The position numbers and the translations under genes are program-made. Below, piece by piece: positions 9,747 through 18,564 of a DNA stretch of 64,000 nt. The DNA comes from Halomonas sp. GT (GTDB lineage: Bacteria > Pseudomonadota > Gammaproteobacteria > Pseudomonadales > Halomonadaceae), in assembly GCF_002082565.1 (NCBI RefSeq), contig NZ_CP020562.1, positions 1,984,001 through 2,048,000 on the forward strand, in the 5' to 3' direction. Below the pieces are notes generated by a model. The model was not told where the DNA came from, ran no database searches, and saw only the letters and a program-made list of their open reading frames with translations. How positions within the stretch are numbered: position 1 is the stretch's first letter; the number at the start of each line of letters is the position of its first letter.

Positions 9747-10286
9747 ATGCAGACGCAAGACCAACGCCTTTTAATCGTCGACGATGATGAAATGTTTTGT
9801 CACGTGTTGAGCAGAGCGCTTACACGTCGTGGTTTTGAGGTGCAAGTTGCCCACGATGCTGATCAAGCAATGACACTGATCACCCAGTTCATGCCAACGA
9901 TGGCAACACTCGATCTTAAACTTGAACATAGTTCCGGACTTAAGCTACTGCCCGACATGCTGGCAAGCGCACCGAATTGCCGCATTGTGGTACTAACGGG
10001 ATATTCCAGCATCGCAACAGCGGTAGAAGCCATCAAGCTTGGCGCCGTTAACTACCTATGCAAACCAGCAGATGCTGACGATGTTATTGCAGCTTTCGAT
10101 CATCAGGATGGCGATCCAAATATTGAGCTAGCCGACAATCCCCCCTCCATCAACCGTATAACGTGGGAGCACATTCAAAAAGTGTTGCAAGAGCATGATG
10201 GCAACATTTCAGCCACGGCTAGGGCACTCGGCATGCACCGGCGAACATTACAACGTAAATTACAGAAGCGCCCGGTACGCCGGTAA
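9747..10286 (+). CDS. regA: RegA/PrrA-family response regulator
   Basis: This is the cognate regulator of RegB. The 179-residue protein has a receiver domain (DDDEMF near residue 11, phospho-acceptor Asp56 in TLDLKLE, and K106 in LCKPADA). A Fis-type helix-turn-helix follows at the C-terminus, with MHRRTLQRKL closely matching the strictly conserved RegA recognition helix. It activates or represses respiratory, carbon and hydrogen/nitrogen genes in response to redox state. The gene ends at a perfect inverted repeat. Confidence 0.93.
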   Translation: MQTQDQRLLIVDDDEMFCHVLSRALTRRGFEVQVAHDADQAMTLITQFMPTMATLDLKLEHSSGLKLLPDMLASAPNCRIVVLTGYSSIATAVEAIKLGAVNYLCKPADADDVIAAFDHQDGDPNIELADNPPSINRITWEHIQKVLQEHDGNISATARALGMHRRTLQRKLQKRPVRR

Positions 10287-10290
10287 TCCT

Positions 10291-10323
10291 CCACTCTTTG
10301 CGCAACAATGACGCAAAGAGTGG
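10291..10323. terminator. hairpin between regA and bdhA
   Basis: Perfect 12-bp arms CCACTCTTTGCG / CGCAAAGAGTGG with a 9-base loop between convergent genes. No long T run follows, so it may be an inefficient or factor-aided terminator. Confidence 0.75.
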
Positions 10324-10337
10324 CCCTTAGCTCAATA

Positions 10338-11111
10338 TTATTGGGCAGTCCATCCTAGATCAATGTTCCAACTGGCCCCCGTGACAGCGCCAGCTGCATC
10401 GGAAGCTAAGTAAGCAACTAGTTGAGCAACCTCAGAAGGTTCGATCAAGCGCTTAACCGCTGCATTTTTCAGCATGATTTTCTCAATCACCTCTTGCTCA
10501 TCCATCCCATGTAGTTTGGCTTGGTCGGCGATCTGATTATCTACAAGCGGTGTTTTCACATAGGCGGGGCAAATAGTATTAGCGGTAATTCCCTGCTCGC
10601 CACCTTCTAAAGCAGCAGTTTTCGTCAGCCCGATCATGCCGTGCTTAGCACTGATATAAGCGGCTTTGCCTGGCGAAGCCACCTGCGCATGAACAGACGC
10701 AATATTAATCACACGTCCCCAGCCTTTTTGACGCATATGTGGCCATGCTGCTTGGGTAAGCAAAAAAGGTGCTGTCAGCATTAGATCAATAATTTGACGC
10801 CACTTATCTTCAGGGAACGTCTCAATGGAAGCGACGTGCTGTATACCCGCATTATTAACCAAAATATCGACGCCACCGAAGCGTTTAACCGCGTCAGCAA
10901 TCGCCCCACGGCACGCGTCGGGGTCGGTTAAATCCCCTTGATAAAACGCTGCGCCAGCCGCATCAGCCACTTCTTTTCCAGCAGGGTTAAAGTCAACTGC
11001 TAACACTTGAAAACCCTGTTCACAGAAATGCTTCACCACCGCTTCACCAATACCGCTGCTGGTGCCAGTGACGACAGCAACACGGGGAGTAACAGCTTTT
11101 TCAGAGGACAT
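10338..11111 (-). CDS. bdhA: 3-hydroxybutyrate dehydrogenase (SDR family)
   Basis: This NAD-dependent enzyme oxidises D-3-hydroxybutyrate to acetoacetate, an early step in using PHB monomers. The 257 residues show the SDR cofactor motif TGTSSGIGEA near the N-terminus, NNAG, the catalytic Ser in INIASVHAQVAS and Y-x-x-x-K in AAYISAKHG. The segment ANTICPAYVKTPLV with the long insertion after it is typical of bacterial BDH. The scoAB genes, which activate acetoacetate, lie about 2 kb away on the same strand, which supports the assignment. They are separated by other genes, so it is not one operon. Confidence 0.92.
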   Translation of the reverse strand: MSSEKAVTPRVAVVTGTSSGIGEAVVKHFCEQGFQVLAVDFNPAGKEVADAAGAAFYQGDLTDPDACRGAIADAVKRFGGVDILVNNAGIQHVASIETFPEDKWRQIIDLMLTAPFLLTQAAWPHMRQKGWGRVINIASVHAQVASPGKAAYISAKHGMIGLTKTAALEGGEQGITANTICPAYVKTPLVDNQIADQAKLHGMDEQEVIEKIMLKNAAVKRLIEPSEVAQLVAYLASDAAGAVTGASWNIDLGWTAQ

Positions 11112-11185
11112 AAACGTTCCTTTTGCTGAGATTATTCAGAGTAAAAATGTCAAAAAACAGTGTAGATAGAGGTAGATGTTTCTGC

Positions 11186-11623
11186 CTAACCAACCTGTGA
11201 AGAAGCTTTATCAGTCACCATTAGCTGCATCATCATGCGCTGAGCTAATCGCGCAGCTTCCTGCATACTTTCCAGGTCACTTAAATCCTCCAGAATGACG
11301 CGCTTATAAAGCTCACTACCGTTGGGCAACTGTTCATATGAAAGCGAATAGTGACCAGAAGGAAGGTTGAGACGCAATACACTCCTCAGTGGATCATGCT
11401 GATCCTGACGTGGCACAGCAACTAACCACATTGCACAAGGTGTTATTAACGCACCGACCAGTAGCGACGCATGCTCCTCTACCCAAGGCTGGAAGCACAG
11501 CGCATCAATACCCAGATGAGGGTTATAATGACTCGCCTGCTTCATTGAACGCAGATGCACATCTCGATAATCCAGCGCTAATTCAGCTAAGCGTTCGTAT
11601 TCTTGAGCAGTTAAGGTTCGCAT
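11186..11623 (-). CDS. HybE-like hydrogenase assembly chaperone-family protein
   Basis: The 145-residue protein matches the HybE/HupJ pattern. It has a helical N-terminus, then YNPHLGIDALCFQPW, the hallmark VGALITPCAMWLV and LPSGHYSLSYEQLP, and a final helix. HybE proteins act as chaperones that keep immature [NiFe]-hydrogenase large subunit from Tat export. The canonical ITPW Trp is Cys here. No hydrogenase structural or maturation gene occurs in the window, so its partner is unclear. It reads in the same direction as bdhA with a 75-base gap and is divergent from grxA. Family call is good; function in this host is open. Confidence 0.7.
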   Translation of the reverse strand: MRTLTAQEYERLAELALDYRDVHLRSMKQASHYNPHLGIDALCFQPWVEEHASLLVGALITPCAMWLVAVPRQDQHDPLRSVLRLNLPSGHYSLSYEQLPNGSELYKRVILEDLSDLESMQEAARLAQRMMMQLMVTDKASSQVG

Positions 11624-11764
11624 ACGTTCTTCCGATTATTAAACATTCGCCTATAACACGGCTTAATGAAACGTGTAGTGTAGCGCTATTGGCCAAACTC
11701 AATGAGCTACGCCACAATAGGCCACTCATTTTTAATAGACCTTTATCCTAAAGGAGTTTCTACG

Positions 11765-12028
11765 ATGTTTGTGGTAATTTTTGGCCGCATGTCATGCCCT
11801 TTCTGCGTACGCGCAAAGCATCTAGCTGAACATTTAGAGAGTAACGGAAAGATAGAAGGCTACCGCTACGTGGATATGCCTTCAGAGGGCGTTACCAAGG
11901 AAGATATTGCAAAAACGGCTGGCAAGCCTATTCATACGGTTCCCCAAGTGTTTGTTGATCAACAGCACATAGGCGGCTTTACTGAGTTTGACCATTTTGT
12001 GCGCCAACGGCAGCTTCTGGCTTCTTAA
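11765..12028 (+). CDS. grxA: glutaredoxin (GrxA type)
   Basis: Glutaredoxin 1 reduces protein disulfides with glutathione and serves ribonucleotide reductase. The 87-residue protein has the active site CPFC at residues 11-14, the cis-Pro region TVPQVFVD and GGFTEFD. The start is set by an AAGGAG ribosome site 8 bases upstream; a longer open frame upstream has no family character. It lies head to head with the hybE-like gene. Confidence 0.95.
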   Translation: MFVVIFGRMSCPFCVRAKHLAEHLESNGKIEGYRYVDMPSEGVTKEDIAKTAGKPIHTVPQVFVDQQHIGGFTEFDHFVRQRQLLAS

Positions 12029-12138
12029 CTCCGGCGTTAAAATTGACGTTTACACCCGTTGAACAACCAAATCTTCGCTTGCCTATACTGAAGTAGCACA
12101 GTTTATGTGACGTTCGATTAGGCAGCGAGGGTACCCCA

Positions 12139-12906
12139 ATGCAGCGAGAGGAGTTTGTCCAACAGCTTTGGCTGGACTACGTACATACACACCCAGACCT
12201 TGGCGGACTGAGATTGTGGCCACCAAATACGTCAGCCGAGTATTTGACCTTGGTCACCCTAAATTATGGCCCCTTTGCTACTAGCGAACTCAACGCCAGT
12301 CTTGCGCATATGGGCTACCGCTCAGTTGGCCATTATGCTATGGCTGATAAAGGCCTTTTGGTGCATTTACTTGCACCTAACGACAATAGCAGTTGGCTGG
12401 TACTAGCAGAGTTGCAGCTTGGTACGCTTTCAAAAGCACCCCGCGAAGCACTAACGCAGCTTGTGCTGCAAAGTCATCCGGCCGATTGCAAAGGGCAAAA
12501 TTTGCTATGCCGAGGACGCCCATGGCCAATGCCCTCTTGGGCACTTTATCAGCAACTGCAACAGGCACACCCCCTCGCTGCCTGGCTAGCAATCATGGGC
12601 CCCAGATTACATCATGCAGGTTTCGACTGCTCAACGATTGGCGAACCACTAGACACCTTGCATAATCAGCTTGAAGCATGTGGCATGCCCAGTTTTGACG
12701 GGCAACAAAATGGCGTATTTTCCGTTTCGCCACTAGTTGAACATCGATTTTATCCTGCAATGCCACAAAAAATCGTTTTCAACTCAGGCGATGAGCATCG
12801 TCTTTGTTTGGGGGGGCTAGCACTTGTGCAAAAACATGTCGGCGACGACCATGAGCGTATCTCTGAAATACTGCTACCTTTTCACACTCGCTGTGAAATG
12901 GCGTGA
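12139..12906 (+). CDS. divergent DUF1338 / HglS-like protein lacking the metal site
   Basis: The 255-residue protein follows the DUF1338 layout. It has an N-terminal LWLDYVHTHP helix, a strand where family members have H-x-x-x-R, then LGYRSVGHYAMADKGLLVHLL and VLAELQLGTLS. Active relatives (HglS, 2-oxoadipate dioxygenase/decarboxylase) use a His/His/Glu iron site. In my hand alignment the first His is Tyr35 and the substrate Arg is Val39. The second His falls at Cys164 and the Glu at a Leu/Ala near residue 230. If so, the protein keeps the fold but not the chemistry. It is monocistronic and convergent with scoB. The family call is moderate because divergence is high. Confidence 0.55.
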   Translation: MQREEFVQQLWLDYVHTHPDLGGLRLWPPNTSAEYLTLVTLNYGPFATSELNASLAHMGYRSVGHYAMADKGLLVHLLAPNDNSSWLVLAELQLGTLSKAPREALTQLVLQSHPADCKGQNLLCRGRPWPMPSWALYQQLQQAHPLAAWLAIMGPRLHHAGFDCSTIGEPLDTLHNQLEACGMPSFDGQQNGVFSVSPLVEHRFYPAMPQKIVFNSGDEHRLCLGGLALVQKHVGDDHERISEILLPFHTRCEMA

Positions 12907-12922
12907 GCTGATTAGCTCACGC
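12901..12922. terminator. bidirectional terminator between the DUF1338-like gene and scoB
   Basis: Perfect inverted repeat GCGTGAGCT / AGCTCACGC with a GATT loop. It includes the stop codon of the plus-strand gene. Confidence 0.7.
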
Positions 12923-12946
12923 CCGTTAGGAGTATTCGTCTAGGGG

Positions 12947-13612
12947 TTATTCAACGTCAAATGTCATTTCTGGAACGTGGTCAGGCACAATCAGCTTGCC
13001 CGCTGTTTTTTCAACAATTTCTTCCACACTGACACCCGGAGCACGCTCTTTGAGAATAAAAGCTCCGTCTTTAATTTCCAGATAAGCGAGATCGGTCAAT
13101 ACGCGATTGATGCAACCTGCCCCCGTGAGAGGCAACGTGCACTTTTCTAGTAACTTGGACTCACCGTGTTTCGAGGCGTGCGTCATGGTACAGATAATAT
13201 TTTCTGCGCCAGCGACCAAATCCATCGCGCCACCCATCCCTTTGATGAGTTTGCCTGGCACCATCCATGAAGCAATATTTCCCTCTTGGTCCACTTCAAA
13301 GGCCCCCAATACGGTCAGATCCACATGACCGCCACGAATCATGGCGAATGATTCTGCTGAAGAGAAAATAGCAGCTCCTGGACGAGCGGTAACCGTCTGC
13401 TTACCGGCGTTGATCATATCAGCATCAACTTCTTCCTCAGTGGGGAAGCGCCCCATTCCCAACAGACCATTTTCGGACTGCAGCATGACATCAATGCCGT
13501 CAGGCACATAATTAGCAACCAACGTGGGAATGCCAATACCTAAATTGACGTAAAAGCCATCTTCAAGTTCACGCGCAACGCGCTGTGCCATTTGCTCACG
13601 TGTTAAAGCCAT
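12947..13612 (-). CDS. scoB: 3-oxoacid CoA-transferase, subunit B
   Basis: With subunit A this enzyme moves CoA from succinyl-CoA (or another donor) to acetoacetate. The 221 residues contain the catalytic Glu in LQSENGLLGMG and a conserved GGHVDLTVLGAFEVD segment. It starts at MALTREQMAQRVA, 45 bases after scoA, in one operon. Together with bdhA it would carry 3-hydroxybutyrate to acetoacetyl-CoA. AtoDA-type acetate donors cannot be excluded from sequence alone. Confidence 0.93.
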   Translation of the reverse strand: MALTREQMAQRVARELEDGFYVNLGIGIPTLVANYVPDGIDVMLQSENGLLGMGRFPTEEEVDADMINAGKQTVTARPGAAIFSSAESFAMIRGGHVDLTVLGAFEVDQEGNIASWMVPGKLIKGMGGAMDLVAGAENIICTMTHASKHGESKLLEKCTLPLTGAGCINRVLTDLAYLEIKDGAFILKERAPGVSVEEIVEKTAGKLIVPDHVPEMTFDVE

Positions 13613-13657
13613 GGTGTATACCTCTTATTGAGTGAAAATGTCTAAACCAGAGAGCGA

Positions 13658-14356
13658 TCAGCTACGTACCGTGCGTTTTTCGATGCGCTTCTCGAATGAG
13701 CCCTGAATAATGCGATCCACATAGATACCGGGGGTATGGATCTGGCTTGGCTCCAATTCGCCTGGTTCAACAATTTCCTCAACTTCTACAACCGTTATCT
13801 TTCCAGCAGTAGCTGCCATCGGGTTGAAGTTCTGTGCCGTATGCCGATACATGACGTTGCCATACCGATCTGCTTTCCAGCCTTTAACAATCGCAAAGTC
13901 GCCGGTAATGGCTTCTTCTAAAATATAATGGCGGCCATTAAATTCACGTACCTCCTTACCTTCACCAATAGGCGTGCCGTAGCCTGTAGCGGTATAAAAG
14001 GCGGGGATACCCGCACCACCAGCGCGCATCTTCTCGGCTAGCGTGCCTTGGGGTGTTAGCACAACTTCAATTTCATCGTTAAGCATTTGCTGTTCAAACA
14101 TTGCATTCTCGCCAACATAGGAAGCGAGAATTTTACGAATCTGACGATCTTCGAGCAGCACACCTAGCCCAAAACCATCAACACCGCAATTGTTAGACAC
14201 TACCGTTAGATCAGTGACAGCCCGACGTTTAATCTCAGCGATCAAATTTTCAGGGATGCCGCAAAGGCCAAAACCGCCAGCAATAACGGTCATGCCACTT
14301 TCAATGCCTTCCATTGCTTCCTCATAGGAAGATACACGCTTATCAAATCCTGCCAT
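13658..14356 (-). CDS. scoA: 3-oxoacid CoA-transferase, subunit A
   Basis: The 232-residue partner of scoB shows the family motif [15 protein letters not shown] near residue 28, [14 protein letters not shown] and the long PTQG-type loop ([22 protein letters not shown] region). I start at [10 protein letters not shown] because GAGG lies 7 bases upstream; the frame stays open further upstream without homology. It is transcribed divergently from a LysR gene across a 147-base spacer. Confidence 0.93.
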   Translation of the reverse strand: MAGFDKRVSSYEEAMEGIESGMTVIAGGFGLCGIPENLIAEIKRRAVTDLTVVSNNCGVDGFGLGVLLEDRQIRKILASYVGENAMFEQQMLNDEIEVVLTPQGTLAEKMRAGGAGIPAFYTATGYGTPIGEGKEVREFNGRHYILEEAITGDFAIVKGWKADRYGNVMYRHTAQNFNPMAATAGKITVVEVEEIVEPGELEPSQIHTPGIYVDRIIQGSFEKRIEKRTVRS

Positions 14357-14503
14357 TGTTATGCCTCGCATTATTATCGGTGGTACGTTGCACGCGTCGT
14401 TATGATGCGGTTGGATCTGTACAGCCAGTGTTGTACCAGATGATATATTTGTTAAGTTTGTTTTTCTTATCAATTTATATAAACAACTTATTAAAGGGTC
14501 AGT

Positions 14504-15397
14504 ATGACCGTCAAGCAACTTCGCGCTTTTCTTGCGGTAGCCCAAACCCTAAGCTTTACCCAAGCCTGCGAGCGCCTGCACCTGTCTCAGCCGGCACTCA
14601 GCTTGGCCATCAAAGGGCTTGAAGATTCGCTGGGGGGAAAACTGTTGATACGCAGTACCCGTAGCGTCCGACTCACACCTGAGGGTGACACCCTTCTCCC
14701 ACTGGCTAAGCATTTACTTGCTCAGTGGGATAATACCGAAGAGCGACTGCGCCAGCGCTTCACGCTCCAGCTTGGCCGTTTAAGCGTAGCAGCCATGCCT
14801 TCTTTTGCGTGTAATTTGCTGCCCAGGGCCCTGGTTACCTTCCGTCGGCAATACCCCAAGATCAATATTACTGTTCATGATGTTATCAACGAAGAAGTCA
14901 TCGACATGGTGCGCTCTCGCCAAGTTGAAATCGGCATTGCCTTTTTACCCGAAGGAACCGGCAGCTTAACGTTTACACCACTCTTTGAAGATCAGTTTAT
15001 CGCTGTTGTACCACCCCAATCAGACTTGGCCCAAGCCAACACACTGAGCTGGGCCACATTGTTACAACAGGATTTTATTACACTGCAACGCCCATCAATG
15101 GTGCGCAGATTATTAGAACAGGGGCTTGCCAAACAACACATTGACTTACCGGTCGCTTTTGAAAGCCATCAGCTCTCAACTGTTGGTAGAATGGTGGCAG
15201 ATGGCTTAGGTGTAAGTGCCGTGCCTTCAATGTGCATTCAGCAAATGCATCAACTAGGCGCTCGTTGCGTTCCCTTAACTTCCCCAGGGATTGCCTGCCG
15301 AGTTGGTATACTGACGCATCATGAATTATCCGTCGCGGCGCAGGCACTGAGCAAAGTGCTAATCGAAGGTATCAACACACCGACACTGACGACCTAG
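14504..15397 (+). CDS. LysR-family transcriptional regulator, divergent from scoAB
   Basis: A 297-residue LTTR with an N-terminal winged helix ([35 protein letters not shown]) and a periplasmic-binding-protein-like effector domain from about residue 90. The divergent position opposite scoAB makes it the likely regulator of that operon; the inducer may be a ketone body or CoA-ester precursor (inference). The 147-base spacer is AT-rich near the LysR start. Confidence 0.93.
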   Translation: MTVKQLRAFLAVAQTLSFTQACERLHLSQPALSLAIKGLEDSLGGKLLIRSTRSVRLTPEGDTLLPLAKHLLAQWDNTEERLRQRFTLQLGRLSVAAMPSFACNLLPRALVTFRRQYPKINITVHDVINEEVIDMVRSRQVEIGIAFLPEGTGSLTFTPLFEDQFIAVVPPQSDLAQANTLSWATLLQQDFITLQRPSMVRRLLEQGLAKQHIDLPVAFESHQLSTVGRMVADGLGVSAVPSMCIQQMHQLGARCVPLTSPGIACRVGILTHHELSVAAQALSKVLIEGINTPTLTT

Positions 15398-15544
15398 CCC
15401 AACCCGTTAAGTATGCAAAGGTTTCGTAATATACTGGGCAGCGTGGACGTGATCCTTTAGCATTTACGTGGAGTTACTTATAACTTGGTCACCTAACGCT
15501 AGAATTGCACCATTAGTGTCATCATACGTAAAAGGAACTGTGGT

Positions 15545-16426
15545 ATGTCTACTGCCAAAGGAGTCGTCAGTCTGTTGTTGCTGACGCTAACGACGCTGTT
15601 TTGGGGCGTGCCGCTCATTTTGTTAACACTGTTAAAAGTCATCACCCCAGGTCGACATCAAAAACAGAAGATTCTTAATGGACTATGCAGGGTTGCACTC
15701 AATTGGATTGGCGCAAATCTGTGGTGGATGCGCCGGTGGATCAAACCTGATGTCAATATCAGCATTCCTGACTCCCTCAGCCCACATCAGTGGTGGCTGG
15801 TTATCTCAAACCACCGTAGCTGGACAGATATCTTCATTCTTTTTATGGCATTGCATCGCCGTATTCCAATGCCACGGTTCTTTTTGAAACATCAGTTAAT
15901 TTGGATTCCTATCGTCGGACTGGCATTTTGGGCGTTAGAATTCCCTTTTATGCGGCGTTTCAGTCGTGAGCAACTTGCTAAAAACCCCAAGCTCGCCACT
16001 ATTGACCGCGAATCTACAGAGCGCGTTTGCCAACAAGCCAGAAATGCCCCCATCGCAATATTTAATTTTGTCGAGGGGACACGCTTTACCGTGGCAAAGC
16101 GTGAAAAACAGCAAAGTCCATTTCGGCATTTATTAAGGCCCAAAGCTGGCGGTGTTTCACAGGTGCTTAGCCTGCTTGGCGACAAACTGGATGGCATTTT
16201 GGATGTAACCATCAGCTATGAAAACCCAGCGCCAACTTTCTGGGGTTTTCTATGCGGAAAAGAAGCTTGCATCACACTTAACGCAAGGCAGCTCGCTATC
16301 CCCCAATGGATGAACGAAGCCAACTATCACGAAGAACAGCAGCACAAGGAACGTTTCCACGCATGGATCAATTCACTCTGGCAGGAAAAAGACGCCTTGC
16401 TAGCCAAGCAAACCAACCACGACTAG
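15545..16426 (+). CDS. PlsC-family acyltransferase (YihG-like)
   Basis: The 293-residue membrane-associated acyltransferase has an N-terminal hydrophobic segment (approximately 6-30). The acyltransferase blocks follow: ISNHRSWTD (H-x4-D, about residue 82), the GLAFWALEFPFMRR region and FVEGTRFT. This order matches E. coli YihG and other lysophosphatidic-acid acyltransferase paralogues that shape membrane acyl composition. An AAGGAA ribosome site precedes the ATG. The 3' end overlaps the next gene. Confidence 0.88.
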   Translation: MSTAKGVVSLLLLTLTTLFWGVPLILLTLLKVITPGRHQKQKILNGLCRVALNWIGANLWWMRRWIKPDVNISIPDSLSPHQWWLVISNHRSWTDIFILFMALHRRIPMPRFFLKHQLIWIPIVGLAFWALEFPFMRRFSREQLAKNPKLATIDRESTERVCQQARNAPIAIFNFVEGTRFTVAKREKQQSPFRHLLRPKAGGVSQVLSLLGDKLDGILDVTISYENPAPTFWGFLCGKEACITLNARQLAIPQWMNEANYHEEQQHKERFHAWINSLWQEKDALLAKQTNHD

Positions 16427-17307
16427 CTCGGTGGTTAGCGGTCTGTGTGCTAACAACGTTGTTAGTGGGATGTGCTGGCTCTCCCTCTTCAAATGATCAA
16501 AATAACCCTATGCCCAGTAGCACTGCCGGCCAAATTAATGGTGAATGGGTAGAGGTACAGCGCGGCGATACGCTGGGGAAACTTGCGAACCGAGCAAACG
16601 TTCCACTGGAGCGTCTTGAACGCTTCAACCCTGGCACAAATGCGCAACGCTTAAACGTTGGACAACGTCTATTAATACCTACCCAGCAAGAGCGAGCGCC
16701 CTCTGGTGGGCCCTATCGCTACCAGATCCGGCCTGGCGATACTTACTCAAGTATTGCGCGTCACTTTGGCACCACCTCAGGACGTATACAGAGTGCCAAT
16801 CCGGGCACCTCTCCTACGGCGCTTCGAGTTGGCCAAATTGTCAGTGTACCGCTTAGCGGCAGCACGCCCTCAAGCAGTGCTAGCACTAGCCAGCCAACGT
16901 CGGCTCCGACGCCAAGCGCAAGCCTGCCTGCATCTGCGCGCCGCTGGCCTTGGCCCTTAGAAGACTATCGCATTGTGCGCCGCTTTGGTGCCGATAGCCG
17001 TGGTACGCTACAACCTATGCTACTGGCCACTCAGGCAGGTGCTAAAGCCCAAGCAGTCGCGCCAGGTGAAGTACGGTTTGCCGATGGAATGCGGCAGCTT
17101 GGCGAAGTTGTCATTATCCATCATGCGGATAACTTACAAACCGTCTACGCACTTTGCGAACGCATCTTAGTCCGTGTCGGCCAGCAAGTGAGTACAGGCG
17201 ACCCACTTTGTGATGTCGGCCAAAGCAGTGCTTCACAACGCTACGACCTGCTTTTCGACCTGCGGCAAGGAGGAAAGCCTATCGACCCCCGACAAGTATT
17301 AAGATGA
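16363..17307 (+). CDS. NlpD/EnvC-like lipoprotein: two LysM domains plus degenerate M23 domain
   Basis: This 314-residue outer-membrane lipoprotein is predicted from a hydrophobic signal ending in the lipobox LVGC (Cys37). LysM domain 1 (VQRGDTLGKLANRANV...) and LysM domain 2 (IRPGDTYSSIARHFG...) follow, then a Ser/Thr/Pro linker and an M23/LytM domain. The M23 metal ligands are missing. The H-x-G-x-D position reads LQPMLLATQ, YAHL reads YALC, and HLHFE reads YDLLFD. This is the pattern of NlpD/EnvC amidase activators, not active endopeptidases. No start codon lies between its frame start and the signal peptide except inside the upstream acyltransferase gene, so the genes overlap by 64 bases. 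A start 57 bases further up is possible. Confidence 0.85.
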   Translation: MDQFTLAGKRRLASQANQPRLARWLAVCVLTTLLVGCAGSPSSNDQNNPMPSSTAGQINGEWVEVQRGDTLGKLANRANVPLERLERFNPGTNAQRLNVGQRLLIPTQQERAPSGGPYRYQIRPGDTYSSIARHFGTTSGRIQSANPGTSPTALRVGQIVSVPLSGSTPSSSASTSQPTSAPTPSASLPASARRWPWPLEDYRIVRRFGADSRGTLQPMLLATQAGAKAQAVAPGEVRFADGMRQLGEVVIIHHADNLQTVYALCERILVRVGQQVSTGDPLCDVGQSSASQRYDLLFDLRQGGKPIDPRQVLR

Positions 17308-17310
17308 AGT

Positions 17311-17341
17311 AAAAAGCCCCTGATTTTTTCAGGGGCTTTTT
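17311..17341. terminator. bidirectional terminator after the NlpD-like gene
   Basis: Long inverted repeat AAAAAGCCCCTGA / TCAGGGGCTTTTT with a T-rich loop; the T tail on one strand and A head on the other suit both this gene and the convergent gcvT. Confidence 0.92.
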
Positions 17342-17358
17342 CATGAACAGTGATTGTA

Positions 17359-18471
17359 TTAGCCGCGATAATAGCCTGGCTTCACAAATGGAGTAGCTGT
17401 CACAACCATCGGCAGCTGTTTACCTCTCACCAGCGCATAAACAGTGGTCTCAGGCGCTTCCCATTCACGCCCCACGTACCCCATGGCAATTGGCTTACCA
17501 ACACTTGGCCCAAAGCCACCGGAAGTTACAACACCGATTTCATTGCCTTTTGCATCAACTAAAAGCGCTCCTTCTCTTACTGGTGCACGCCCTTCTGCCA
17601 CTAACCCTACCCGCTTACGCGCATGATCTTTCGCGGCCACTTGGTGCAGAATAAGATCCGCTCCAGGAAAACCTGCTGGACGCTCACCGCCATGTCGACG
17701 AGGCTTACCAATCGCCCAAATAAGGCCAGCTTCTACAGGCGTCGTCGTCATATCCATATCGTGCCCGTACAAACACAGTCCAGCTTCTAAACGAAGCGAG
17801 TCGCGCGCACCCAGACCAATCGCTTCGACTTCGGGTTCTGCTAACAGTTGCTCTGCAAATGTCTGACAGGTGTCTGAGGCCACTGATATTTCAAAGCCAT
17901 CTTCACCCGTATAACCACTACGACTAATCCATACTTCCTGACCGGCCATTGTGAAGCGGCCATGCTGCATAAACGTTAGCTCACACGCATCTGGACACAA
18001 TCGTTTCATGACAGCCTTCGCTTGGGGCCCCTGCAGCGCCAGCAAGCCACGATCAAGCACCTCAATATGATGGGTAGCAGCAAGATTAGTGCGCAAATGA
18101 GCAAGGTCCTGATCTTTACAGGCAGCGTTAACGACCAGATAAAAGTGATCACCTGCATTGACTGCCATTAGATCATCGATAATACCGCCATCAGTCCCGG
18201 TAAATAGCCCATACCGCTGCTCACCTTTGCTTAAACCCACTAGGTCGGCTGGTATGAGTGATTCAAGCGCCTCGGCAACATCGTCGCCCGACACCGCTAT
18301 TTGGCCCATATGAGAAACATCAAACAGCCCACATTGCTGACGCGTGTGCTCATGCTCTTTTTTGACACCCAGTGGGTATTGCACCGGCATCTCATAACCT
18401 GCAAAAGGAACCATTTTAGCCCCTAGCGAAAGATGCAATTCATGGAGAGGCGTCTGTTTAAGGTCGGTCAT
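17359..18471 (-). CDS. gcvT: aminomethyltransferase (glycine cleavage T-protein)
   Basis: GcvT takes the aminomethyl group from lipoyl-GcvH and makes 5,10-methylene-THF plus ammonia. The 370 residues are a normal length. Recognisable are VPFAGYEMPVQY with the folate-site Tyr, FDVSHMGQ, the conserved GYTGEDGFEI and LGARDSLRLEAGLCLYG. An AAGGA ribosome site precedes the ATG. It is read leftwards next to the AgcS symporter gene, while gcvH and gcvP read rightwards on the other side. Confidence 0.97.
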   Translation of the reverse strand: MTDLKQTPLHELHLSLGAKMVPFAGYEMPVQYPLGVKKEHEHTRQQCGLFDVSHMGQIAVSGDDVAEALESLIPADLVGLSKGEQRYGLFTGTDGGIIDDLMAVNAGDHFYLVVNAACKDQDLAHLRTNLAATHHIEVLDRGLLALQGPQAKAVMKRLCPDACELTFMQHGRFTMAGQEVWISRSGYTGEDGFEISVASDTCQTFAEQLLAEPEVEAIGLGARDSLRLEAGLCLYGHDMDMTTTPVEAGLIWAIGKPRRHGGERPAGFPGADLILHQVAAKDHARKRVGLVAEGRAPVREGALLVDAKGNEIGVVTSGGFGPSVGKPIAMGYVGREWEAPETTVYALVRGKQLPMVVTATPFVKPGYYRG

Positions 18472-18564
18472 GGGGTTTCCTTGGTCGAGAAAGAGAAACG
18501 GGAAGCCATGTCTGGCTTCCCGGCTCTATTACATCTTATCGGCCCACATTACGTTGAGCAGGGC

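Noticed and set aside
15059..15073. GTTGTAAC (Ter-core 8-mer) on the minus strand inside the LysR gene
   Set aside because: An 8-mer is expected about twice by chance in the window, and it is explained by Leu-Leu-Gln-Gln codons.
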